From NCBI GenBank assembly GCA_900757265.1, contig CAAENW010000033.1, positions 1-10,194 of the forward strand: DNA of 10,194 nucleotides. The letters are read 5' to 3'. Below the pieces are notes generated by a model. That model was not told the DNA's origin. It saw nothing but the letters and a program-made list of their open reading frames with translations, and did not search any database. Shown here in pieces: positions 1 through 8,611 of the stretch (position 1 is the stretch's first letter; the number at the start of each line of letters is the position of its first letter). Made by a program: the position numbers and the translations under genes. Source of the stretch: an uncultured Collinsella sp. Its GTDB lineage: Bacteria > Actinomycetota > Coriobacteriia > Coriobacteriales > Coriobacteriaceae.

Positions 1-135
1 GTAGCGGCTCAGGACGACGTCGCGCTTCGAGACGGGAAGGGTGAGGCGATAAGAGCCCCATCCGTTCTGGTCGTCGTAGACGGAGAAGCCGATCGCACCC
101 ATCATGAGGCACATGCTGGCGAGGACGGCGGGGCG
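1..135 (-). pseudogene. ABC-2 type transporter permease, internal fragment
   Basis: The minus-strand frame from about 135 to the window edge reads through MCLMMGAIGFSVYDDQ, NGWGSYRLTLPVS and KRDVVLSRY. This resembles the cytoplasmic segment after the first membrane helices of small ABC-2 type permeases, where a D-x-x-NGW...TLPVSRRDVV pattern is typical. The N-terminal part with the first helices is missing: upstream of about position 135 the DNA is an IS3-type transposase start in another frame. The remainder of the gene would lie left of the window. The piece is therefore probably a broken permease gene truncated by an insertion or deletion. The permease assignment rests on about 40 residues of remembered family pattern and is moderately sure; that the gene is broken follows directly from the junction. 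Confidence 0.6.
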
Positions 136-320
136 GCCGCGGGCCCGCCGCCGGAGAGCTCGCGCCTCCTCCTCACCCAGTCGCCCAGGGTGCTCCCCGC
201 CATGCCGAGCTCTCGGGCGACCTCCCTGACGGGCCGCCCCGCCGCGATGACGTAGTCGGCCGTCTCGTCCCGGTAGTCCTTGGGGAACTACTCGTACTTG
301 GTCCCAGGCTCGGCTCCCAT
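136..320 (-). pseudogene. IS3-family OrfA transposase, truncated remnant
   Basis: On the minus strand an ATG at 320-318 follows a good ribosome binding site (AGGAGGG, 7 bases upstream) and begins MGAEPGTKYE. A TAG codon at 290-288 then interrupts the frame, which continues FPKDYRDETADYVIAAGRPV and REVARELGMAGSTLGDWV. The second part is a helix-turn-helix of the kind at the start of IS3/IS150 OrfA proteins, which bind the element's ends. The frame stops resembling OrfA near 140-150, where permease sequence begins in a different frame. OrfA normally has about 90-110 residues and is followed by OrfB with the DDE domain; none of that is here. DNA from 321 to roughly 390 is probably the upstream end of the element. 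It cannot encode an active transposase. Confidence 0.65.
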
Positions 321-368
321 GGCCACACCCTCCTACGGGGCAGGTTCCTCTGCCGTCCAAATTATCAG

Positions 369-596
369 GTGTCCACGGTTTCGACAGGGCTCAAATGCAA
401 ACAGGCGCTGGTCGCGGGCGGCGTCGCCGCGGGCTGGCTCATCACGAGCCGGGGCGCTGCGGAATCGGACGGCGGGCAGGTGACCGACTCCCAGTCCGTC
501 GGCGGCGGCCCCGACTCCGGGCAGATGCCGCCCGACGCCAAGCAGGTGCCCGAGGACCAGCTCCTGGGCGGCGGGGAGGTGACGTTCTCGAGCTAG
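369..596 (+). pseudogene. C-terminal fragment of an unrecognised protein
   Basis: The frame ending at the TAG at 594-596 has almost exclusively G or C at third codon positions from about 390 onward, which argues that it is true coding sequence. It starts with a hydrophobic stretch (QALVAGGVAAGWLI) that could be a membrane helix. A Gly/Asp/Gln/Pro-rich tail follows, including DSGQMPPDAKQVPEDQL and ending GEVTFSS. I do not recognise the family. The only start codon available (GTG at 369) lies in DNA that looks like the end of the neighbouring IS3 remnant and has no ribosome binding site. The likely reading is the 3' end of a longer gene cut off by that insertion. An independent small membrane-anchored protein is less likely. 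The IS200-type element begins 10 bases after the stop. Confidence 0.4.
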
Positions 597-615
597 GGCG
601 TCCAGTTGAAATCAG

Positions 616-638
616 AACCACCCTTAAAAAGGGTGGTT
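616..638. repeat. Right-end hairpin of the IS200-type element
   Basis: AACCACCCTT (616-625), a three-base A loop and AAGGGTGGTT (629-638) form a perfect 10-bp stem. It lies 6 bases inside the inferred right end. Y1 transposases recognise such subterminal hairpins in single-stranded DNA. Followed by TTT on the plus strand, it might also stop transcription from the frame ending at 596. A second imperfect hairpin (667-675 with 684-692) and a GCCGGT...ACCGGC stem (731-745) lie between it and the tnpA stop. Confidence 0.65.
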
Positions 639-750
639 TGCTCTTAGGGTATAACCCACGGGCCCCGGGCTCGCGTCTAAAGGCGCGGGCCCGGACTTCG
701 TCCAGGCCTAGTGCATCTTGACCCGTGGCGCGCCGGTCGAACCGGCAGCA

Positions 751-1209
751 TCACCCCCTCTTGAAGGGGTCCTCGTACTCCTTCACGCTCAGCTTGTCCA
801 GTGCGATGTCGTGGGACTCCTGCTCCCTGATGTACTTGGCGATCGTCGCCTCGTTCAGGCCGACGGTGGACACGTAGTAGCCCTCCGCCCAGAACTTCCT
901 GTTGCCGAACTTGTACTTGAGGTTGGCGTGCCTGTCGAATATCATCAGCGAGCTCTTCCCCTTCAGGTAGCCCATGACGCTCGCGACGCTGTACTTCGGC
1001 GGGATCGCCAGCAGCACGTGCACGTGGTCGGGCATCAGGTGCCCCTCGATTATCTCGATCCCCTTGTACTCGCACAGCTTCCTGAGGATCTCCCCTATGT
1101 CGCTCCTGATTTGGTTGTAGATCACTTTGCGCCTATACTTCGGCGTGAACACGATGTGGTACTTGCACATCCACTTCGTGTGGGAAAGGCTGTAGGCCTT
1201 CTGGGCCAT
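751..1209 (-). CDS. tnpA: IS200/IS605-family Y1 transposase TnpA
   Basis: The 152-residue protein is an HUH-type single-strand transposase, which nicks and joins element ends through a tyrosine. The HUH pair is visible as DHVHV (His62, His64) in GHLMPDHVHVLL. The catalytic tyrosine is Tyr126 in AKYIREQ, with Gln130 four residues later, as in the characterised TnpA enzymes. Other family signatures are KYHIVFTPKYRRKV near residues 16-29 and FWAEGYYVSTVG near 106-117. Length is normal for the family and no frame break is seen, so the enzyme looks functional. The start at 1209 is chosen because AAGGGGTGG lies just upstream and MAQKAYSLSHTKW is the usual N-terminus; an upstream ATG at 1251 falls inside the regulatory stem. 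No tnpB accessory gene accompanies it. Confidence 0.95.
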   Translation of the reverse strand: MAQKAYSLSHTKWMCKYHIVFTPKYRRKVIYNQIRSDIGEILRKLCEYKGIEIIEGHLMPDHVHVLLAIPPKYSVASVMGYLKGKSSLMIFDRHANLKYKFGNRKFWAEGYYVSTVGLNEATIAKYIREQESHDIALDKLSVKEYEDPFKRG

Positions 1210-1214
1210 GGCGA

Positions 1215-1276
1215 CCACCCCTTCGACTCGAATTCTTGACGGCCTGAACAATCGTCAATATCGGTCGGAGGGGTGG
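1215..1276 (-). promoter_or_regulatory. tnpA leader stem that can mask its ribosome binding site
   Basis: On the minus strand CCACCCC (1276-1270) pairs with GGGGTGG (1221-1215), which contains the tnpA ribosome binding site 5 bases before the ATG. CGAC/GTCG (1267-1264 with 1227-1224) and TTGACG/CGTCAA (1258-1253 with 1241-1236) extend it into a long stem-loop with an 11-base loop. In IS200 a 5' leader stem that hides the tnpA ribosome binding site is established knowledge and keeps transposition low. The pairing is read directly from the sequence; the regulatory role is by analogy. Confidence 0.7.
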
Positions 1277-1295
1277 CTTTGTAAAGCCGTTTGTC

Positions 1296-1342
1296 TCCAC
1301 CCGCGTAGCGGGTGGTTTAAAGCTGGCCGCTGCGCGGCCAGC
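1296..1342. repeat. Left-end hairpins of the IS200-type element
   Basis: Two perfect hairpins follow each other: CCACCCGC-GTA-GCGGGTGG (1296-1314) and GCTGGCCGC-TGC-GCGGCCAGC (1322-1342). The short palindrome GACTAAAGTC (1344-1353) lies at the inferred tip. The first shares its CCACCC stem with the right-end hairpin and is the probable transposase-binding structure. The second may act as a transcription block protecting tnpA from outside transcription, a role known for the IS200 left-end palindrome; here that is inference. Confidence 0.6.
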
Positions 1343-1359
1343 AGACTAAAGTCTTGAAT

Positions 1360-1389
1360 AAAAAAGGTGGCCGGAAAACCCGACCACCC
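1360..1389 (-). terminator. Rho-independent terminator of the EIIA gene
   Basis: The minus-strand transcript reads GGUGGUCGG, a 5-base GUUUU-type loop, CCGGCCACC, then six U residues. This is a 9-bp stem (1388-1380 with 1374-1366) with one G-U pair followed directly by a U-tract. It starts 26 bases after the stop of the EIIA gene. The IS200-type element sits immediately beyond it. Confidence 0.85.
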
Positions 1390-1414
1390 TTGCACATCCT
1401 TTGGATGCCGCAGA

Positions 1415-1951
1415 CTACTTGCGGACGACCTTAACGATGGCGTCACCGGCGGCGACGGCAGACTCGGCCTCGACGGCGAGCTCGACATCGGCAAACTCGG
1501 CGGTGTTGGACACGGCCACGACGACGCAGTCCTTGTAACCGGCGGCAGCGATCTTGGCGCGGTCGATCTTGAGCAAGGGCTGGCCGGCCTTCACGACGTC
1601 GTCAGCCTTGACGAAGCCCTCGAAGCCGTCGCCGTTCATGTTGACGGTATCGACGCCAACGTGCACCAGAACCTCGATGCCGCTATCGGACTGCAGGCCC
1701 ACGGCGTGACCCATGGTGACGGTCACCTTGCCGTCGCAGGGAGCGTAGACCAGGTCGTCCTCGGGCCACACGGCGCAGCCCTTGCCAAGAACCTCGCCAC
1801 CAAAGACGGGATCGGGCACGTCGGCCATCTTGATGACCTTACCCTTGACGGGCGAGCACAGCACGTCGGCGCCGGCAGAAGCAGAGATGGAGGCCGGAGC
1901 AGCAGCTGCCGCGGGCTCAGCCTTCTTCTTGAACATATCAAACAGACCCAT
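1415..1951 (-). CDS. crr: PTS system glucose-type EIIA component
   Basis: The 178-residue cytoplasmic protein is a stand-alone EIIA of the glucose/beta-glucoside family, which carries phosphate from HPr to an EIIB domain. Residues 1-10 (MGLFDMFKKK) plus an Ala-rich linker to about residue 28 precede the domain. The core begins CSPVKGKVI and contains PDPVFGGEVLGKG. The two conserved active-site histidines are His82 (MGHAVG) and His97 (VLVHVGVDTV), matching His75 and His90 of E. coli EIIA-Glc. The start at 1951 is supported by AGGAG 8-12 bases upstream and by the MGLFDMFKKK N-terminus typical of the family. It is transcribed alone from its own promoter, 152 bases after the GH1 gene in the same direction. 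No EIIBC is present, so it probably serves one or more transporters encoded elsewhere, and it might also have an E. coli-like signalling role. The symbol crr is by similarity. Confidence 0.92.
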   Translation of the reverse strand: MGLFDMFKKKAEPAAAAAPASISASAGADVLCSPVKGKVIKMADVPDPVFGGEVLGKGCAVWPEDDLVYAPCDGKVTVTMGHAVGLQSDSGIEVLVHVGVDTVNMNGDGFEGFVKADDVVKAGQPLLKIDRAKIAAAGYKDCVVVAVSNTAEFADVELAVEAESAVAAGDAIVKVVRK

Positions 1952-1972
1952 ACGTTTTCTCCTCTTGATTGA

Positions 1973-1988
1973 GCGCAACGTTTTGCGC
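1973..1988 (-). promoter_or_regulatory. Inverted repeat in the EIIA gene leader
   Basis: GCGCAA-CGTT-TTGCGC forms a perfect 6-bp dyad between the predicted transcription start (about 1994) and the ribosome binding site of the EIIA gene. It could be a repressor operator or a small RNA hairpin. No protein can be assigned from the sequence. Confidence 0.35.
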
Positions 1989-2000
1989 ATGCCTATGGTG

Positions 2001-2029
2001 ATTATAGTGCCAAATGATCAAATTGCTAA
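2001..2029 (-). promoter_or_regulatory. Promoter of the EIIA gene
   Basis: On the minus strand TTAGCA (2029-2024) and a perfect TATAAT (2006-2001) are 17 bases apart, a sigma-A/sigma-70 type promoter. The start would fall near 1994, giving a leader of about 43 bases. A strong promoter here means the EIIA gene need not depend on read-through from the GH1 gene. Confidence 0.75.
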
Positions 2030-2047
2030 GGTGAGGGCTCGAATCGC

Positions 2048-2067
2048 AAGCCCTTCCAAGCCCTTCC
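2048..2067. repeat. Tandem 10-bp repeat upstream of the EIIA promoter
   Basis: AAGCCCTTCC occurs twice without a gap (2048-2057 and 2058-2067), about 54-73 bases upstream of the predicted EIIA transcription start. The period is one helical turn, so both copies face the same side of DNA, as tandem activator sites often do. The function is inferred from position only. Confidence 0.4.
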
Positions 2068-2102
2068 CAAAACCTTTTCCCCAGTGACACTCATATTGTC
2101 GA

Positions 2103-4711
<2,609 letters not shown>

Positions 4712-4757
4712 GGCTTGCCAATCGTTGATTTAGTCATAGTTCGTCGTGATTCAGATA

Positions 4758-4786
4758 TTAGCAGAACGCGCCGACGCGTCCATAAT
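4758..4786 (+). promoter_or_regulatory. Promoter of the large hydrolase gene, with palindrome in the spacer
   Basis: TTAGCA (4758-4763) and CATAAT (4781-4786) are separated by 17 bases. The -35 hexamer is identical to that of the EIIA promoter. The spacer ends with the perfect 8-bp palindrome GACGCGTC (4773-4780), touching the -10, a position where a bound repressor would block polymerase. The start would be near 4793 and the coding start is at 4826. Promoter assignment is moderate; operator function is inference. Confidence 0.55.
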
Positions 4787-4825
4787 CTGTGCTATGCAGC
4801 AGATCGATCGAGCCAAGGAGGATCC

Positions 4826-7417
4826 ATGACCGCGCACTATCAGCAGGTGCTCGAGGGTACATACGACAACCATGTGCTTCCGTTTTTGTGGATGAAGGGC
4901 GAGAGCCATAAGACCATTGCCGAGTATCTGGAGAAGATCGCCGGCGCCGACATCCACGAGGTCTGTCTCGAAAGCCGCCCACACCCCGATTTTTGCGGCG
5001 AGGGCTGGTGGCGCGACTTGCGCTTTGTCATTGACGAGTGCAAGCAGCTGGGCCTTAAGCTCTGGATCTTGGACGACGCGCACTTCCCCACGGGCTTTGC
5101 CAACGGCGCCGTCAAGGAGGCCGTGCCCGAGCTCCGCAAGATCGTGCTCACGCACCGCACGTTCGACATCGTGGGCCCCACGTCCGCCGCGAGCATCGCG
5201 CTCGCCAACATGCTCGACAAAACGGAGCGCTTCTACGGCGTGACATTTATGCAGGACGGCAGCCCCGTCGACGTCGCTTACCGAGTAATCGACGATGCAG
5301 ACGGCAACCCCAGCCGCCTGGTCTTCGATGCACCTGCGGGCCTCACGCAGGCATGCGTGATGTTCACGAGCGGCAAGACCTCCTACAACGAGGACTACAT
5401 CAATATGGTCGACCGCACCTCGGTGGCGCAGCTCATCGATGCTGTCTACGAGCCGCATTTTGAGCATCTGGGCGATGAGTTTGGCAAGACGATCCTGGGC
5501 TTTTTCTCCGATGAGCCCGGATTTGCCAACGAGAAGGGCACCACGGGCCCCGATGGCATCTCGGACACGCTCATCGGCAAGGCCACCGCGCCCCTACCCT
5601 GGTCGGCCGAGCTTGAGCGTCGCCTACGCGCGGCACTGGGCGAGCGCTACCTGGCCGAGCTCCCGCACCTGTGGGACCGCGAGCCGGCCGGCGCGCACGT
5701 ACGCCACGTCTATATGGACATCGCGAGCACCCTCTATAAGGAGTGCTTCTGCGACCAGCTCGGAGACTGGTGCCGCGCGCGCGGCGTGCAGTACATCGGC
5801 CACGTTATCGAGGACAAGGACTGCCACGCGCGCCTGGGCGTGGGCGCCGGGCACTACTTCCGCGCCGTGGGCGGTCAGGACATGGCGGGCGTCGACATCG
5901 TGATCAACCAGCTGGTACCCGGCATGGACCGCGGCCTTCACAGCTACGGACGCGGCGTGTGGGACCTCGAGTTCTATAACTACGTGCTGCCCAAGCTGGG
6001 CTCCTCGGCAGCACACCTCGACCCCAAAAAGCAGGGGCGCTGCATGGCCGAGGTCTTTGGCGCATTTGGATGGCACGAAGGCCCACGCGAGATGAAGTGG
6101 ATCGCCGATCATTTTTTGGTGCGCGGCGTCAATTGGTTTGTGCCGCATGCCTTTAGCATGGCCGCCTTCCCCGACTGGGACTGCCCACCGCATTTCTATG
6201 CGCATGGCCAAAACCCCCAGTTTGCACACTTTGGGCAGCTCATGAGCTACATGAACCGTACGGCGAGCCTGCTGAGCGGCGGGCGCGCAACGACCCCGGT
6301 GGCGCTTCTCTACCATGCGGACGCCGAGTGGGCAGGCGAGGCGAACTTTATGCAGCATGCCGCCTCCGAGCTTATGCGCGCGCAGGTCGACTTTGACATC
6401 GTGCCGGCAGAGGCATTTGAGGACGCAGGGCGCTATGCCGTTGAAATTGCCGCAGACGGTAGCGGCTTTGGCGTGAACGGCCAGGCATACCGCTGCCTGG
6501 TGATGCCCGGAGCCGAGTTTGTCGGCGGAGCCGTGCTCGACTTTGCCGCGCGCGCCGCAGCCGCAGGTGTTGCCGTGTACGCGCTGGATGAGTTGCCGAG
6601 CAAGCGCTACGACGGTGATATTGCAGCCCGCGAGGGCTTTGCCTCCGTGGATGCAGCCGCGGTCGCCGGCATCAAGCTCCTGGCAACCGCCGAGCTCGCA
6701 GGCACGCTTGCCGACGCCGGTATGCAGACCGTGGTTTGTGCCGAGTCCCAGCCCTGGCTGCGCGCACTGCGCTACGAGCGGGCGGGCGAGACCTATCTGA
6801 TGCTCGTCAACGAGCATCCCAAGCAGGGTATCTCCACTCAGATTGCGCTTGCCGACGGCACACCCGTTGCAGGCGCGCGCCTCGACCTGCTCAACGGCAC
6901 CGATCCCGCCGCCTTTGACGGCACGCTCGAGCTGGCTCCCTACGAGAGCTGCATCGTGGTCCTTGGGGCTACAGGTTCCGCCGGCGCGGCAACTGCTGGA
7001 GACGAAGCCACATGCGTCGACGGGCCCTGGGCGGTTGCCTTCTCTGCCCCTGGCACCGATGCCTTTGGCGAGTCTGTTGAGCTTGCAGACCTGCACGACC
7101 TTTCCTCGGCCGAGTTCCCCGGCAAGGCCGGCACATTCCGCTACCGGGCCTCCTTTGTCCTGGGCGAAGCGGCCACCCGCACCGTCATCGACCTTGGCGA
7201 GGTCTTTGAGACCGCAACCGTCACCCTCGACGGCAAATCCCTCGGCACCCGCATCTGTCCGCCTTACCGCTTTGAGGCCGCCGCACTTTTAGCCGGCGAG
7301 CACGCGCTTACGATCGATATCATCAACACCCTCGACCACGCCGTCCCCGACATGTTCGGCATGACCGAGCCCTCCGATCCCAGCGGCCTCTTGGGGCCCG
7401 TACGCGTGCTCGGGTAA
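4826..7417 (+). CDS. Large cytoplasmic glycoside hydrolase-like protein (GH106 / GH2-like architecture)
   Basis: The 863-residue protein has no signal peptide. It resembles the large hydrolases of gut Firmicutes and Actinobacteria often annotated as alpha-L-rhamnosidase-like (GH106) or 'glycosyl hydrolase'; the exact family and substrate are uncertain. Residues 15-480 read as a TIM barrel: LPFLWMKGE, CLESRPHPDFCGEGWW (47-62), LWILDDAHFPTGFANG (79-94), GFFSDEPGF (225-233), GHVIEDKD (325-332) and CMAEVFGAFGW (406-416). Glu230, Glu329 and Glu409 are candidate catalytic acids, judged by position only. Residues about 490-640 look like a Rossmann/glutaminase-like domain, as in GH42-type enzymes. 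The last 150 residues form a GH2-like sugar-binding beta-sandwich (VIDLGEVFETATVTLDGKSL, then PSGLLGPVRVLG). The start at 4826 follows AAGGAGG by 4 bases. The frame is open upstream, but that part lies antisense to the AraC-type gene. Confidence 0.75.
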   Translation: MTAHYQQVLEGTYDNHVLPFLWMKGESHKTIAEYLEKIAGADIHEVCLESRPHPDFCGEGWWRDLRFVIDECKQLGLKLWILDDAHFPTGFANGAVKEAVPELRKIVLTHRTFDIVGPTSAASIALANMLDKTERFYGVTFMQDGSPVDVAYRVIDDADGNPSRLVFDAPAGLTQACVMFTSGKTSYNEDYINMVDRTSVAQLIDAVYEPHFEHLGDEFGKTILGFFSDEPGFANEKGTTGPDGISDTLIGKATAPLPWSAELERRLRAALGERYLAELPHLWDREPAGAHVRHVYMDIASTLYKECFCDQLGDWCRARGVQYIGHVIEDKDCHARLGVGAGHYFRAVGGQDMAGVDIVINQLVPGMDRGLHSYGRGVWDLEFYNYVLPKLGSSAAHLDPKKQGRCMAEVFGAFGWHEGPREMKWIADHFLVRGVNWFVPHAFSMAAFPDWDCPPHFYAHGQNPQFAHFGQLMSYMNRTASLLSGGRATTPVALLYHADAEWAGEANFMQHAASELMRAQVDFDIVPAEAFEDAGRYAVEIAADGSGFGVNGQAYRCLVMPGAEFVGGAVLDFAARAAAAGVAVYALDELPSKRYDGDIAAREGFASVDAAAVAGIKLLATAELAGTLADAGMQTVVCAESQPWLRALRYERAGETYLMLVNEHPKQGISTQIALADGTPVAGARLDLLNGTDPAAFDGTLELAPYESCIVVLGATGSAGAATAGDEATCVDGPWAVAFSAPGTDAFGESVELADLHDLSSAEFPGKAGTFRYRASFVLGEAATRTVIDLGEVFETATVTLDGKSLGTRICPPYRFEAAALLAGEHALTIDIINTLDHAVPDMFGMTEPSDPSGLLGPVRVLG

Positions 7418-7481
7418 CGCCCCGGGCGCAAACGGCCCAACAAGGACAGCGCCCCTATGTTGAGCCCGCGCAGCGTCGAGC

Positions 7482-7508
7482 GGTCCGTCGTTCATAGACC
7501 GGCGGACC
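7482..7508. repeat. Inverted repeat between the hydrolase and RpiR-type genes
   Basis: GGTCCGTCG, a 9-base loop and CGGCGGACC form a 9-bp stem with one G-T pair. It lies 65 bases after the hydrolase stop and 76 before the regulator start. No T-run follows on either strand, so it is not a classical terminator. It could still mark a transcript end or be an operator. The weaker GGGCGC...GCGCCC dyad (7424-7454) lies nearer the stop. No other credible hydrolase terminator was found. Confidence 0.35.
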
Positions 7509-7536
7509 AAAACTCCCAGCCAAGCCGAACGTTTTA

Positions 7537-7561
7537 TTTATCGCTATGATTGGTTTATCGC
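7537..7561 (+). promoter_or_regulatory. Promoter region of the RpiR-type gene with a direct repeat
   Basis: TTTATCGC occurs at 7537-7544 and again at 7554-7561, a 17-base period. A -10-like TATGAT (7545-7550) lies between the copies, but no good -35 hexamer is seen. RpiR-type regulators commonly control themselves, so the two copies may be half-sites. That role is inference. Confidence 0.35.
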
Positions 7562-7583
7562 GACGCAAACGCATAGGAGCCAT

Positions 7584-8438
7584 ATGGATATCAGGCGAAA
7601 GATCACGCAGGGCAAAAGCCTCACCCCCACCGAGCAACAACTTGGGCGAACGGCCCTCGCCATGGGCGAGGATGTGCGCGGGCTTTCCATTAAGGAATTT
7701 GCCGCGTGCGCCAACGTTTCGGTCGCGAGCGTGCACCGCTTTTGCAAAAAGCTCGGCCTCGAGGGATTCAAAGACCTCAAGGTCGAGCTCATCCGCCAGG
7801 CGACCGAGGCGGGTAACCGGCGCGACGTGGACATCAACTTTCCCTTCGATGCCACCTCCACTCCTGCGCAGGTGATGGAGCGTATGGAGGGGCTCTATCA
7901 GACCACTTTGGCCGAAACGCAGGAGCTGCTCGACCCCACACAGCTCGACCAGGCCGCCAAGCTTATCGTGCGCGCCGGCACCGTGGACATCTACACGGGC
8001 TCGCATAATCTGTATCCAGCGGGAATGTTCCGCGATCGCCTGCTTTCCGCCGGCAAAAGCGCAACGTGCCACGACAGTGTCGAGGCGCAGGTGCGTACGG
8101 CGCTCGCCTCGGGCCCCGACCATGTGGCAATCGTTATCTCCTACAGCGGCCTTGCCCCCAACCTCAGGGAGATCTTGCCAATCCTCAGCAGTCGACATGT
8201 CCCGGTCATCGTCATCGGCACACCGCACTGCGCCCGCATTCACCCCGGCTTTGCCGCCTATCTCACGGTGAGCGATCACGAGAGCATGACGCATCGCATC
8301 ACACAGTTCGCCAGCCACATCGCCGTGCAATACGTGCTCGATTCACTCTACAGCAGCTACTTTGCCAAAGATTACGCCCGCTGCTCTGAGTTCTTAGAGC
8401 GCTCGTTCCCCTACACCCTCCTCCCCGGACTCAAGTAA
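7584..8438 (+). CDS. MurR/RpiR-family transcriptional regulator
   Basis: The 284-residue protein has an N-terminal RpiR-type helix-turn-helix, about residues 12-77 (LTPTEQQL; GLSIKEFAACANVSVASVHR; FCKKLGLEGFKDLKVEL). A C-terminal SIS sugar-phosphate-binding domain covers about 118-260. VDIYTGSHNLYPAG (134-147) and the VAIVISYSG loop (181-189) are the usual ligand-binding segments. Such proteins repress or activate sugar or amino-sugar genes in response to a phosphosugar. AGGAG at 7575-7579 with 4 bases before the ATG supports the start, and length is typical. It follows the large hydrolase gene in the same direction with a 166-base gap and has no co-directional gene after it. The likely targets are the neighbouring hydrolase, GH1 and EIIA genes, but no operator could be tied to it. 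Confidence 0.92.
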   Translation: MDIRRKITQGKSLTPTEQQLGRTALAMGEDVRGLSIKEFAACANVSVASVHRFCKKLGLEGFKDLKVELIRQATEAGNRRDVDINFPFDATSTPAQVMERMEGLYQTTLAETQELLDPTQLDQAAKLIVRAGTVDIYTGSHNLYPAGMFRDRLLSAGKSATCHDSVEAQVRTALASGPDHVAIVISYSGLAPNLREILPILSSRHVPVIVIGTPHCARIHPGFAAYLTVSDHESMTHRITQFASHIAVQYVLDSLYSSYFAKDYARCSEFLERSFPYTLLPGLK

Positions 8439-8471
8439 CAACGAGCGAGGATTATTGGACACTCAAATAAC

Positions 8472-8539
8472 GAGCGTGGATAATCTCCCGTTTTTGACCT
8501 GGATGCAGGCTCAAAGTGGGAGATTATCCACGCTCATTT
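8472..8539 (+). terminator. 18-bp perfect inverted repeat, probable terminator of the RpiR-type gene
   Basis: GAGCGTGGATAATCTCCC (8472-8489) and its exact complement (8518-8535) enclose a 28-base loop, and ATTTT follows. It starts 33 bases after the regulator stop. A degenerate copy of the left arm (AACGAGCGAGGATTAT, about 8439-8454) precedes it. The T-run is short and the loop long for a textbook terminator, so a mobile palindromic repeat that also stops transcription is equally possible. Confidence 0.5.
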
Positions 8540-8544
8540 TGCGG

Positions 8545-8602
8545 GTAGTCATTGGGGACGTTCTTGAATGATTAGTCGTTTAAGAACGTCCCCAACGACT
8601 AC
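8545..8602. repeat. 21-bp GTAG...CTAC inverted repeat, REP-like
   Basis: GTAGTCATTGGGGACGTTCT plus T (8545-8565) pairs with 8582-8602 at 20 of 21 positions around a 16-base loop. GTAG at the foot is reminiscent of the tetranucleotide next to REP palindromes processed by REP-associated tyrosine transposases, a family related to IS200 TnpA. Whether this is a true REP depends on genome copy number, which is not visible here. Confidence 0.55.
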
Positions 8603-8611
8603 ATCAGGAGT

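Larger units (their letters stand above)
606..1353 (-). mobile_element. IS200-type insertion sequence (single tnpA, no tnpB)
   Basis: A 748-base unit contains one Y1-transposase gene and subterminal hairpins with related stems: AACCACCC...GGGTGGTT at 616-638 and CCACCCGC...GCGGGTGG at 1296-1314. Read on the minus strand, TTCAA stands just outside the left end (1358-1354), and the right end finishes with TTCAA (610-606). IS200/IS605 elements insert as single strands 3' of a short target and make no target duplication, so this arrangement fits. Removing the unit would leave ...GTCCAG-TTGAATAAAA..., a simple intergenic sequence between the stop at 596 and the EIIA terminator. Length and content match the IS200 group. 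The exact ends are inferred from the pentanucleotide match and could shift by a few bases. Confidence 0.8.

Noticed and set aside
5624..7096. 490-codon minus-strand frame opposite the large hydrolase
   Set aside because: Antisense shadow with Gly/His/Val/Ala-biased composition and no start signal.
7455..8330. 291-codon minus-strand frame opposite the RpiR-type gene
   Set aside because: Antisense shadow of a clear regulator with a good start. No ribosome binding site or recognisable domain.
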